From Pedobacter westerhofensis (GTDB lineage Bacteria > Bacteroidota > Bacteroidia > Sphingobacteriales > Sphingobacteriaceae): DNA of 64,000 bases. The position numbers and the translations under genes are program-made. Below, piece after piece: positions 51,950 to 59,791 of this stretch; position 1 is the first letter of the stretch; each line of letters starts with the position of its first letter. Under the pieces are notes generated by a model. That model was not told where the DNA came from, ran no database searches, and saw only the letters and a list, made by a program, of their open reading frames with translations. Where the stretch lies: contig NZ_FXTN01000016.1 in the NCBI RefSeq assembly GCF_900182595.1, positions 1 to 64,000 on the forward strand, given 5' to 3'.

Positions 51950-52933
51950 TTAATGATTATCGCTGCTGTTCATTTTCCAGGCAGGATTCTTTTCCCAGTC
52001 CGCTGGAAAACCCATGTAGGAAATATTGATTTTCGGGTATTCTTTCAGCAGTTCGCTGAACTTTTTTATCATGCTGTTCTCAGGATTGATAGCATTAAGT
52101 AGCCTTATCATAACCGAAATCGTTCCGTAAAGACTGGAATTGAAAGAAGGTAATAGTTCCCCGGCAAATTTTATTGATTTTTTTGCCGGGATGATAAACC
52201 TGTCTGCGCTGGTTCCTCTATTCCATAGCCGGGCATGATGTGCACAGATATTGCGGATGTTAGTTAGATAGGTGAGCCAGGAGATTAATATAATTTCAGG
52301 AATGCCAAATGCTGATGCTATTCCGGTCTTCTCCTTGCATGATTTAAGCGCTTCATAAAGCCTCGCCAGTTTTCCCATTGACAGTATCTCCAATGCCATA
52401 TTTGATGGCGGCAACGGATCTGAGTACTTTTCCTTAAATTTAGTAATAAACAACTCTGTGGCTTTGTCGAAATTTTCTTTCACACAATTATTAATATAAT
52501 TATGCGAATCTATGTACCTCCGGGGAATAGGCTTATTCCCCTTTTTAAGTTTATCTAAAAGATCCTGATCAATTTCTTCTGGCTTGTTAAAGTGCTTTCT
52601 ATCGGTATACCAAAAAAGGCCATATGCCAACGAATAATTGTTTGTCAATAAAGCGCGCGTAGCAACTTCAATTCTTTCAAGATAAGCAGCAATTAAATAG
52701 CGTAATTTTTTATCAAAGTTGTAAGTGTCAATGATGTCTTCAAAGGTAGTGCCTTTTTTGAATTTGTGCCTGCCATCATCCAACTGAAAATGATACATAT
52801 ATCCCGTTAGCCGATAGTAACCTACTGTTATAAGGTATTTTTCCGCGCGCCTGTCATCTGTGATCTCAAGGCCCCTTTCTTTAAGTAACGCGATCTGCTC
52901 AGCAATAGTGGTAGCGGTTTTTTCGTAAAGCAT
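51950..52933 (-). CDS. Abi_2 (AbiD/AbiF-like) HEPN abortive-infection protein
   Basis: 327 residues from the ATG at 52933; a TTG ten codons upstream would lie inside the terminator. Abi_2 motifs: ITVGYYRLTGYMYHF (about 35-49), DKKLRYLIAAYLERIEVATRALL and the HEPN RNase motif R227-N-I-C-A-H232 in NIRNICAHHARLWNR. Family members give phage abortive infection; AbiF proteins are reported to be RNA-antitoxin-controlled toxins and relatives of Cas13. The gene is intact. Immediately upstream lie a terminator and a promoter for a short RNA. Confidence 0.88.
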   Translation of the reverse strand: MLYEKTATTIAEQIALLKERGLEITDDRRAEKYLITVGYYRLTGYMYHFQLDDGRHKFKKGTTFEDIIDTYNFDKKLRYLIAAYLERIEVATRALLTNNYSLAYGLFWYTDRKHFNKPEEIDQDLLDKLKKGNKPIPRRYIDSHNYINNCVKENFDKATELFITKFKEKYSDPLPPSNMALEILSMGKLARLYEALKSCKEKTGIASAFGIPEIILISWLTYLTNIRNICAHHARLWNRGTSADRFIIPAKKSIKFAGELLPSFNSSLYGTISVMIRLLNAINPENSMIKKFSELLKEYPKINISYMGFPADWEKNPAWKMNSSDNH

Positions 52934-52946
52934 GGAAATCTTGGGC

Positions 52947-52997
52947 AAAAAAAAGCCTCGCAAAGTGTGCTTATATCAGAGGCATGCGAGGGGTTAT
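52947..52997 (-). ncRNA. Predicted ~50-nt RNA upstream of the Abi gene
   Basis: On the minus strand a perfect -7 box TATATTTG (53010-53003) would start transcription near 52997. The RNA then holds CCTCGCA (52991-52985), a 22-nt loop with a small UGC/GCA stem, TGCGAGG (52962-52956), and a T8 run at 52954-52947: a complete Rho-independent terminator. The Abi ATG is at 52933, so abi is read only by readthrough. This promoter-RNA-terminator-toxin order is that of RNA-antitoxin systems. The stem and T tract are seen; the RNA is predicted. Confidence 0.55.
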
Positions 52998-53002
52998 TGA
53001 GA

Positions 53003-53010
53003 CAAATATA
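53003..53010 (-). promoter_or_regulatory. -7 box for the short RNA and abi
   Basis: TATATTTG on the minus strand matches TAnnTTTG exactly. About 20 bp further upstream is only TTTT-like sequence, so the -33 element is weak. Confidence 0.5.
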
Positions 53011-53149
53011 AGAATTATATAAATTAAAATAAAAAATATATTGTTGATTTTAATAATCTAAATGCTTCCGCTTTCACAAAAAGTAGCAAAAATTAGTTTT
53101 GGATCAGCAATGCATAAACCCACACTCTCATGCCACCGTTTCAGGCAAG

Positions 53150-53204
53150 CCTAGTACAACCCTAGTCCCACCCTAGCCCTGGCCTAATCCCACCTTATCT
53201 GCTG
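53150..53204 (+). repeat. 11-bp tandem array upstream of DUF6266 copy 3
   Basis: Units begin at 53150, 53161, 53172, 53183 and 53194: CCTAGTACAAC, CCTAGTCCCAC, CCTAGCCCTGG, CCTAATCCCAC, CTTATCTGCTG. The step is exactly 11 bp. The CYTA start and TC at positions 6-7 recall the CCTTATCAAAG-type units of the array before the DUF6266 operon at 9.6 kb. It lies 170 bp upstream of the gene on the same strand. Confidence 0.8.
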
Positions 53205-53373
53205 AGTACATTAGTACACCGCTTCAGTAAAGGAAGCAAACCAGCAGTCATATTGCTTCCCAAAAGCGACACATGCTCGCTGCGACATATCACGACAAAT
53301 AGGACAAGTGCCTGATTTTGATTGAATTGAATAATTCTATTTTCTATTTTTGTTTAAACTAAAAGCATAAATT

Positions 53374-54036
53374 ATGGCAATACAAACAAATGGGCCATTA
53401 GGGCCCTTCTCGGGAAAACTTGGAAAAGTAATAGGTTATGTTGACAAAAAATCAGGAAAGCAAAGATTACGTTCAATTGGCAAATATCGTGACCGGGAGC
53501 CGAGCGATGCTGAACTGGCAACACGAGTGAAAACCACTATTACTGCAGATTTCCTGTCCTTCACTAAGGGGTTTACTGATATAGGTTTTGGACAATATGC
53601 AGAATTACAGCGTATGACAAGTCCATGGCATGCAGCCTCATCTTTTACAAGAAAGGCAATTACTGGTAAATATCCAGACCTTAAGATCGATTTCGCTAAA
53701 TTGTTGGTCTCCACAGGAGAGATGCCTGTTGTGCATCATCCAGAGGTGGTTGCTGTAGAGGATGCGCTAATGTTTTCCTTGGATACTAGCTATGACGAGA
53801 GCACCGGAACGGCAGCCAATGACCGGGTTATGCTCCTCGCTTATTTCCCTGATTTCCTGCGTAGTGTTTATACGATAAGCGGAGCCCGCAGAAGCGAGGG
53901 ATATGATTTGCTAGCATTACCACGAATGACAGCCGGAAAAACTGTAGAAACCTTTATTGCATTCATGTCTGCAGACCACAAAAGAATTTCCAATAGTATT
54001 TATACAGGTCAGATTATCAATTTGCACAAATATTAA
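53374..54036 (+). CDS. DUF6266 family protein, copy 3
   Basis: 220 residues, no signal peptide. Shares NGPLGPFSGKLGKVIGY at the start, GKYPDLKIDFAKLLVSTGEMPV in the middle and FMSADHKRISNSIYTGQI at the end with the two copies at 8.2-9.5 kb. Basic N-terminal third (KKSGKQRLRSIGKYRDRE). Function unknown. It stands alone, divergent from the Abi gene. Confidence 0.87.
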   Translation: MAIQTNGPLGPFSGKLGKVIGYVDKKSGKQRLRSIGKYRDREPSDAELATRVKTTITADFLSFTKGFTDIGFGQYAELQRMTSPWHAASSFTRKAITGKYPDLKIDFAKLLVSTGEMPVVHHPEVVAVEDALMFSLDTSYDESTGTAANDRVMLLAYFPDFLRSVYTISGARRSEGYDLLALPRMTAGKTVETFIAFMSADHKRISNSIYTGQIINLHKY

Positions 54037-54175
54037 TGATCTAAATAGATTCAATTGGATTTCAAATGGCGTCATGCGGCTAAATAAGCTCGAAAAAGAA
54101 CTCCCCTCTTTTGGACTATTGTTGAAGCGCAACAGTAGTTTAAACTCGGTATCGAAAGATTATAAAAAAAAGAGC

Positions 54176-54238
54176 GTTGTTATTTCGATGCCTAGCGTTT
54201 TTTTGCGTAGCAAAATCATGCAGCATCGAAATAACAAC
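54176..54238. terminator. Bidirectional terminator, DUF6266 / lepB
   Basis: GTTGTTATTTCGATGC (54176-54191) and GCATCGAAATAACAAC (54223-54238) are perfect 16-bp arms around a 31-nt loop, with A8 on the left and T7 on the right. The T tract runs into the lepB stop codon. Confidence 0.85.
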
Positions 54239-54247
54239 ACTGTTTTT

Positions 54248-55444
54248 TTAGTGTATTCCTCTGAATATCCTGCTCCACCTGATCTTGCTGAAGAAAGATC
54301 CGTTGGTATCATAACTCATCCAGATGAACAAGGCTTTCCCTACGACATGGTCTTCAGGAACAAAGCCCCAGTACCGTGAATCCAGTGAATTGTGCCTGTT
54401 ATCACCCATCATCCAGAAGTAGTTCATTTTGAAAGTATAACTGTCAGTTTTAACCCCGTTGATTATCCAGCCTGTACCTGATTTTTCCAGTTTATTACCT
54501 TCATAAATCTCGATAGCACGTTTATACAAAGGCATCGTATTACTGTCCAGTTTAACTGTCCATCCTTTTTTAGGGATCTGGATCGGCCCCCAGTTATCAG
54601 CATTCCATTTTCTGTTAGGATCCTGCGGGAACACGCTCGGTTCAGCAGCGCCGGGCGCAGCAGTTCGCTGAGTTACAGCAGCCACAAAATCCAGTTTTTT
54701 CACCTCTTCCATCTGATCAGGAGTACCGATAAAGTTATAGCTGTCCTGCGAAATCGCCATGATATCCCTTTCGATGATAAAGCCCATATCCTCAAAAACC
54801 TGGAAATTCACATCGCTGCTTTTAAACTTCACCGTATAATCAATCTGGCCTGTTCGTTTCATCGGCTCGGCTTTACCGTTTACTGACACCAGTCCGTTTG
54901 ACATGCTCAGCACATCGCCGCTGATTCCTATACAGCGCTTAATATAGTTCTCGCGCTTATCTACCGGCCTGCTTACAATCGTGTACTGACTGCGGACAGC
55001 CTCGCGGCCTACAGCACGTACCATTTCATAGTAATCACGGTCCTGCGCCTCTAAGGCTACCGTATCTCCATCAGGGAAGTTAAACACAACTACATCATTT
55101 CTTTTGATGTCCTGAATTCCCGGAAGCCTTCTGTATTTCCACTGTACGCCATCCCAGTACGCCTTAGTACCTGTGATTGGCATCGTATGATGCGCAAAAG
55201 GAAAAGCAACAGGCGTCATCGGGATCCTGGCGCCATAATTCACCTTACTTACAAACAGAAAATCGCCAATCAGCAGCGATTTCTCCATTGAACCCGTAGG
55301 GATTGTATACGCTTCTATAAAAAATACGCGGATGACAGTCGCGGCAATTACAGCGAAAATGATGGCGTCAAACCATTCCTTACTTTTAGTTTTTTTCTTT
55401 TTTGGCGCAGTATCATTCTTCTTTTGCCAGAACTTCAAATTCAT
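54248..55444 (-). CDS. lepB: Signal peptidase I
   Basis: 398 residues, the long Bacteroidota form. One N-terminal membrane helix (about 26-43), catalytic Ser52 in YTIPTGSMEKSLLIGD, catalytic Lys169 in NYIKRCIGISGDVL, and box E GDNRHNSLDSRYWGFVPE near the C-terminus. A family insert of about 120 residues lies between boxes D and E. It removes signal peptides at the periplasmic face. Follows dapB by 8 bp. Confidence 0.96.
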   Translation of the reverse strand: MNLKFWQKKNDTAPKKKKTKSKEWFDAIIFAVIAATVIRVFFIEAYTIPTGSMEKSLLIGDFLFVSKVNYGARIPMTPVAFPFAHHTMPITGTKAYWDGVQWKYRRLPGIQDIKRNDVVVFNFPDGDTVALEAQDRDYYEMVRAVGREAVRSQYTIVSRPVDKRENYIKRCIGISGDVLSMSNGLVSVNGKAEPMKRTGQIDYTVKFKSSDVNFQVFEDMGFIIERDIMAISQDSYNFIGTPDQMEEVKKLDFVAAVTQRTAAPGAAEPSVFPQDPNRKWNADNWGPIQIPKKGWTVKLDSNTMPLYKRAIEIYEGNKLEKSGTGWIINGVKTDSYTFKMNYFWMMGDNRHNSLDSRYWGFVPEDHVVGKALFIWMSYDTNGSFFSKIRWSRIFRGIH

Positions 55445-55452
55445 ATTTTTTG

Positions 55453-56193
55453 CTATTTAAAATTAAATATATCAGATATATTATAAAATCCCTGTTTGTT
55501 TTTTAACCACTCCGCAGCAACGACGGCGCCGAGTGCAAAACCAGCACGGTTATGTGCCGTATGTTTGATCTCAATCTCATCTACTTCAGAGCTGTACAGT
55601 ACAGTATGTGTGCCCGGAATATTCTCAATTCTTTGTGAAGCAATCAGCACCTGGTCCTGCTTTACCACTTCAATTTCGTTCTGGCCTTCCAGTTCATTTA
55701 CCCATTCCGTTTTACGGTCAAGGTTTTCGATAATACCCTCAGCGATGGTCATTGCCGTGCCGCTTGGTGCATCCAGTTTTTGCGTATGGTGTATTTCTTC
55801 TACCTGAACATCATAGACGGGATAGTCGTTCATGATTTTTGCCAGCACTTGGTTGATATGGAAAAACAGGTTCACCCCGATACTAAAGTTTGACCCGTAC
55901 AAAAGTGAATTGTTATTGCTCAGGCATTCATTTTTTATTTCCTGCAGCTGCCCGTACCAGCCTGTGGTACCCACTACCAGCGGCACATTGGCTTCAAAGC
56001 AGGTATAAATATTTTTAATCGCAGCATCAGGAAGACTGAAATCGATGGCTACATCTGCTTTCCTTAAGTTTGAGACAGTAAGTTCATCCAGGTTTTTACT
56101 ACCGATCCTGAGGACGATCTCATGTCCCCTTTCTGTGGCAAAACGCTCAATAATCTGACCCATTTTACCGTAACCGATTAAAGCTATATTCAT
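55453..56193 (-). CDS. dapB: 4-hydroxy-tetrahydrodipicolinate reductase
   Basis: 246 residues. Rossmann start MNIALIGYGKMGQIIE, FSLPDAAIKNI, VVGTTGWYG, the substrate motif VEEIHHTQKLDAPSGTA with the catalytic His/Lys, and a C-terminal AHNRAGFALGAV. Second reduction step of the diaminopimelate/lysine pathway, using NAD(P)H. Confidence 0.96.
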   Translation of the reverse strand: MNIALIGYGKMGQIIERFATERGHEIVLRIGSKNLDELTVSNLRKADVAIDFSLPDAAIKNIYTCFEANVPLVVGTTGWYGQLQEIKNECLSNNNSLLYGSNFSIGVNLFFHINQVLAKIMNDYPVYDVQVEEIHHTQKLDAPSGTAMTIAEGIIENLDRKTEWVNELEGQNEIEVVKQDQVLIASQRIENIPGTHTVLYSSEVDEIEIKHTAHNRAGFALGAVVAAEWLKNKQGFYNISDIFNFK

Positions 56194-56229
56194 TGTTTTT
56201 ATATTTAAAATTTAGATGGTGTATTTTTT

Positions 56230-56850
56230 TTACAGCCTGAAGCCAATCTTCAGTGCCGGAGCGAAAGAATTAAATCCGTATTTCACGTTTGAATTGATCA
56301 TGGTGGGAGTAATGTGTATGGCCATGTTATCACCTACATCAAAATATTTAAGGCGTGCATCAACATAAGCTTCGATAATATTTACCGCATACAAAGCCAC
56401 GAAGGAGAACATCACGACCTCCCTGTTCCTGCGGTATACATCCTTGGCAGTGATTAATCCATCAGTGTTTTGGTACTGAGCTAAAGAGCTTCCCGGCTGA
56501 GACTGCCCGCCATTGGCTTCGCGGTATTGAATTTCTTTAAGAAACTTATGATAATTGTTATTATTCTGGATATAAGACATGGCCAGTAAAGTACCGCCAA
56601 CATAGATTGCAGAAACCTTTATCCCCCGGTAAACCGTCAGTCCGTTGCCGATCTGTCCCCATCCGGGAATCATAGCAGATCGTATAGCAGCCTTTCTGGC
56701 GGCGATCTTGCCAAGGTTCACATACTTTGCCGTATCCGCTCTCTGAGGTGTACGCCTGATGCTGTCACCCTTAACTGCAAACTCTTCCTGTCCCCTGACT
56801 AACAATGCAGTGCAGCATAACAGGACCGATAACAATAGGATTTTTGACAT
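56230..56850 (-). CDS. DUF5683 membrane protein
   Basis: 206 residues with a signal peptide (LLLSVLLCCTALLVRGQ). DUF5683 signature: KAAIRSAMIPGWGQIGNGLTVYRGIKVSAIYVGG and FVALYAVNIIEAYVDARLKYFDV. Two further membrane segments. Found in Bacteroidota between parB and dapB, as here; function unknown. Its ATG touches the parB stop. Confidence 0.88.
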   Translation of the reverse strand: MSKILLLSVLLCCTALLVRGQEEFAVKGDSIRRTPQRADTAKYVNLGKIAARKAAIRSAMIPGWGQIGNGLTVYRGIKVSAIYVGGTLLAMSYIQNNNNYHKFLKEIQYREANGGQSQPGSSLAQYQNTDGLITAKDVYRRNREVVMFSFVALYAVNIIEAYVDARLKYFDVGDNMAIHITPTMINSNVKYGFNSFAPALKIGFRL

Positions 56851-57767
56851 TACCAGTCTAATAATTCTAATATTCTGCTCAGGTCGTCATTGGAAACGAA
56901 AGGGATTTCAATAGCGCCCTTGCCATTCTCGCCTACCTTCAGTTTCACTTTAGTAGCAAACCTCGAGGCCAGGTCTCTTTGCAGCTTCTGGTATTCAAAA
57001 GAAACACCTGCCGGCTGTTTTGCAGCTTTGGGCTTCATCTGAAGGCTGTTGATGCTCCGTACCAGTTCTTCAACCTTACGTACAGAAAGACCTTTGTCAA
57101 TAATTTCCTGGTGAATAAACAGTTGTTTTTCAGGCTCTTCAACGTTAATCAGCGCACGGGCATGGCCCATTGTGATTTTCTGGTCACGGATAGAGATCTG
57201 TATAGCTGGAGGCAGTTTCAGCAAACGCAGGTAGTTGGTCACAGTAGACCTGTTTTTTCCTACACGTTCGCCCAGTTGCTCCTGTTTAAGGCTGCACTCG
57301 TCCAGCATACGCTGAAAGCTCAGTGCTACCTCTATTGCATTCAAATTTTCGCGCTGGATGTTTTCGATCAGGGCCATTTCCAGCATCTGCTGATCATTGG
57401 CCTGACGTACATAAGCAGGAATTTCGGTGAGTCCTGCCAGCTTGGAAGCCCTTAAACGGCGTTCTCCGGAAATCAGCTGGTATTTACCACCTTCAGCACC
57501 CCTAACGGTGATCGGCTGTATCAATCCCTGCACCCTGATCGATTCTGCCAGTTCGTTTAGCGCAACCTGGTCAAATTCCGTTCTTGGCTGATATGGATTG
57601 GTAGCAATATCACTGATCTTAATCGTACCTATATTGTTAGGTTGGGCCCTCTGTTCAGTTTCACTGATCGGGTTCATCGCATTTTTTGGCGGATGTACCG
57701 TATCAGAGTCATCCAAAAGCGCACTTAATCCTCTACCTAAACCTGTTTTTCGCTGAAAAGATGTCAT
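56850..57767 (-). CDS. parB: Chromosome partitioning protein ParB
   Basis: 305 residues. Starts with the ParA-stimulating GLGRGLSALLDDSD, then the CTPase/ParB core (ISDIATNPYQPRTEFDQVALNELAESI, LISGERRLRASKLAGLTEIPAYVR, MALIENIQRENLNAIEVALSFQRML), the helix-turn-helix (EQLGERVGKNRSTVTNYLRLLKLP) and a C-terminal dimer domain. It loads at parS and spreads. Confidence 0.96.
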   Translation of the reverse strand: MTSFQRKTGLGRGLSALLDDSDTVHPPKNAMNPISETEQRAQPNNIGTIKISDIATNPYQPRTEFDQVALNELAESIRVQGLIQPITVRGAEGGKYQLISGERRLRASKLAGLTEIPAYVRQANDQQMLEMALIENIQRENLNAIEVALSFQRMLDECSLKQEQLGERVGKNRSTVTNYLRLLKLPPAIQISIRDQKITMGHARALINVEEPEKQLFIHQEIIDKGLSVRKVEELVRSINSLQMKPKAAKQPAGVSFEYQKLQRDLASRFATKVKLKVGENGKGAIEIPFVSNDDLSRILELLDW

Positions 57768-57777
57768 TAAATTTTAT

Positions 57778-58584
57778 TTAAATAGTAGTTACTGAAGTCA
57801 CGCCCGGGGTTTCTGCAACCAATCCGTTTTTACGGACGATCTCCCTGGCAAGGTTCAGATAATTAATTGCACCCTTACAATTGGCATCATGCATGATCAC
57901 GGAGACCCCATAACTTGGTGCCTCGCTCAACCGCGTATTACGCTGGATGATCGTATCAAAAACAAGGTCCTGGAAATGTGTTTTCACTTCCTCTACCACC
58001 TGATTGGACAGGCGCAAACGAACATCATACATCGTTAGTAAAATACCTTCGATCTCCAGTTCAGGGTTCAGCCTGTTTTGTACGATTTTGATGGTATTGA
58101 GTAATTTGCCCAAACCTTCGAGGGCGAAGTATTCGCACTGTACAGGGATAATGACAGAATCTGCTGCTGTAAGGGCGTTGATGGTAATAAGTCCCAAAGA
58201 GGGAGAGCAATCGATAATAATAAAATCATACTGGTCTTTGATCTTCTCCAGCACAGCTTTCATTTTATATTCCCTGTTAGTCAGGTTGATCATTTCAATT
58301 TCGGCACCAACAAGGTCGATATGTGCCGGCAAAAGATCCAGGTTTGGCGTTTCCGTCTTTTGGATAGCTTGCGAAGGTTCCACATCGTTGATAATGCATT
58401 CATAGATACTGTTCTTGATGCTTCTTGGATCAAATCCAATACCTGAAGTAGAATTGGCCTGAGGATCTGCGTCTACCAATAAAGTTTTGTATTCTAATAC
58501 GGCCAGGCTGGCGGCTAAATTTATAGATGAAGTTGTTTTACCTACACCACCTTTCTGATTTGCCAATGCAATAATTTTACTCAT
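57778..58584 (-). CDS. parA: Chromosome partitioning ATPase ParA
   Basis: 268 residues. Deviant Walker A ALANQKGGVGKTTSSINLAA at the start, Walker B-type YDFIIIDCSPSLG, and PVQCEYFALEGLGKLLNT. Moves origin regions with ParB. 10-bp gap to parB. First gene of the parA-parB-DUF5683-dapB-lepB series. Confidence 0.97.
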   Translation of the reverse strand: MSKIIALANQKGGVGKTTSSINLAASLAVLEYKTLLVDADPQANSTSGIGFDPRSIKNSIYECIINDVEPSQAIQKTETPNLDLLPAHIDLVGAEIEMINLTNREYKMKAVLEKIKDQYDFIIIDCSPSLGLITINALTAADSVIIPVQCEYFALEGLGKLLNTIKIVQNRLNPELEIEGILLTMYDVRLRLSNQVVEEVKTHFQDLVFDTIIQRNTRLSEAPSYGVSVIMHDANCKGAINYLNLAREIVRKNGLVAETPGVTSVTTI

Positions 58585-58764
58585 TTATCTTTTTAATAAT
58601 TACCAATTATTTCCCTGAGAACTTGTGAATTAGATTCTTTATATAAAAAAACGCTATTTTTTCCTATATTTAGGCGCTTTTTAACAATTAGCTAAGATAC
58701 AAACTAAATGACAATATTAGTGTTAAACACCTAAGTGTTTTAAACATCTTATTAACAATATCAC

Positions 58765-59286
58765 ATGGTTACCATCATTTCCGGCACAAACAGACCTGGA
58801 AGCAATACGCTCAAAGTCGCAAAATATTATCAGGAAGAGCTTACAAAAAAAGGCCAGGAAGCCAGCATTCTTGATATGATGGAACTTCCGGAAAATTTTA
58901 TCCAGACGGATATGTTTGGAAACAGGACCGAAGCTTTTGCAAAAATACTCAAAGCGATGGACCGTTCAGAAAAGTTCGTTTTTATCATTCCGGAGTATAA
59001 CGGTAGTTTTCCGGGCGTTTTAAAAGCCTTTATTGATGCCTGCGATTTCCCGGGAAGTTTCTACAATAAAAAAGCCTGTCTGGTGGGTATATCAGGTGGT
59101 AAATATGGCAATATCAGGGGCATCGACCATTTTGTTGGGGTCTGTGGTTACCTGCATATGAATGTTTTGCCGCTGCGCCTGCACATCCCCGCGATCAAGA
59201 CTGAACTGAACGAAAACAATGCCTTTTTCAAAGAAGACACCCTGAAGTTCACAGAGGAGCAGATCGATAAATTTATCGCATTTTAA
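58765..59286 (+). CDS. NADPH-dependent FMN reductase family protein
   Basis: 173 residues. Flavodoxin-like fold: IISGTNRPGSNTLKVAKYY (FMN phosphate loop), FIIPEYNGSFPGVLKAFIDAC and LVGISGGKYGNIRGIDHF. Cytosolic flavin or quinone reductase; exact substrate unknown. Confidence 0.9.
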   Translation: MVTIISGTNRPGSNTLKVAKYYQEELTKKGQEASILDMMELPENFIQTDMFGNRTEAFAKILKAMDRSEKFVFIIPEYNGSFPGVLKAFIDACDFPGSFYNKKACLVGISGGKYGNIRGIDHFVGVCGYLHMNVLPLRLHIPAIKTELNENNAFFKEDTLKFTEEQIDKFIAF

Positions 59287-59292
59287 TTCCTT

Positions 59293-59748
59293 TTACACTC
59301 CGAAGCTTGTCCAGGTTTTCCCTTCGTTGCCGAAAACAAAATACCCCGGATAAAGCATCTCTGCCATATCCTCCAGTGAAGAAACAAAGGATTCAGGATC
59401 ACTTAAAAAAGCAGAATTATCTTCCATCAGGTACAGCCTGTTGAACTCTACGGCAGGCCATTCGTTCTCCAGCAGTGCCGGTACAATACCCATGAAGTCG
59501 AGCATGCTTACCTGCGTTTCGTGGTAGATCAGTACCCGAGCCTGCATCGGATCGTACTGAATTTCGCCACCCGCAGCCTCAATCAGTACATTCAGCAGCG
59601 GATTCACTACATTTTGGGTATCCAGACAGCAAACAGGTACTTTGTCCATAAACTTAATCTTATGCAGCACGATATCTACGCGGTCCTGAAGATCTTCGCG
59701 CAAGGTTTCATCTTCAACATTATTTATAACTGCATTTAAAAAAGACAT
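59293..59748 (-). CDS. Conserved protein of unknown function, 151 aa
   Basis: Soluble, acidic, no signal peptide. The segment VPVCCLDTQNVVNPLLNVLIEAAGGEIQYDP faintly recalls helical-backbone metal/cobalamin-binding proteins (dPL...lie.AGG), but the protein is too short for one and I do not assign it. Ends 6 bp from the convergent flavin reductase. Confidence 0.7.
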   Translation of the reverse strand: MSFLNAVINNVEDETLREDLQDRVDIVLHKIKFMDKVPVCCLDTQNVVNPLLNVLIEAAGGEIQYDPMQARVLIYHETQVSMLDFMGIVPALLENEWPAVEFNRLYLMEDNSAFLSDPESFVSSLEDMAEMLYPGYFVFGNEGKTWTSFGV

Positions 59749-59791
59749 AGGATTAATTTATTACTTTGTGCAAAAATACTATTCCTTACCG

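Larger units (their letters stand above)
52934..53373. other. 440-bp divergent gap Abi / DUF6266
   Basis: No protein gene supported. Left: short-RNA unit and terminator. Middle: AT-rich to 53100, then the GC-richer 11-bp array 53150-53204. Right: an 8-bp hairpin GGAAGCAA/TTGCTTCC at 53232-53239/53253-53260, then an AT-rich leader to the DUF6266 ATG. Confidence 0.65.

Noticed and set aside
53150..53204. Type III toxin-antitoxin RNA repeats for the Abi gene
   Set aside because: The repeats are on the far side of the -7 box at 53003-53010, so they would not be in the RNA it starts, and units of 11 bp are much shorter than known antitoxin RNA repeats. A longer minus-strand transcript cannot be excluded.
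53957..54379. 140-codon plus-strand frame over the DUF6266 end and lepB end
   Set aside because: Covers the terminator and two supported genes in other frames; no homology-like features.
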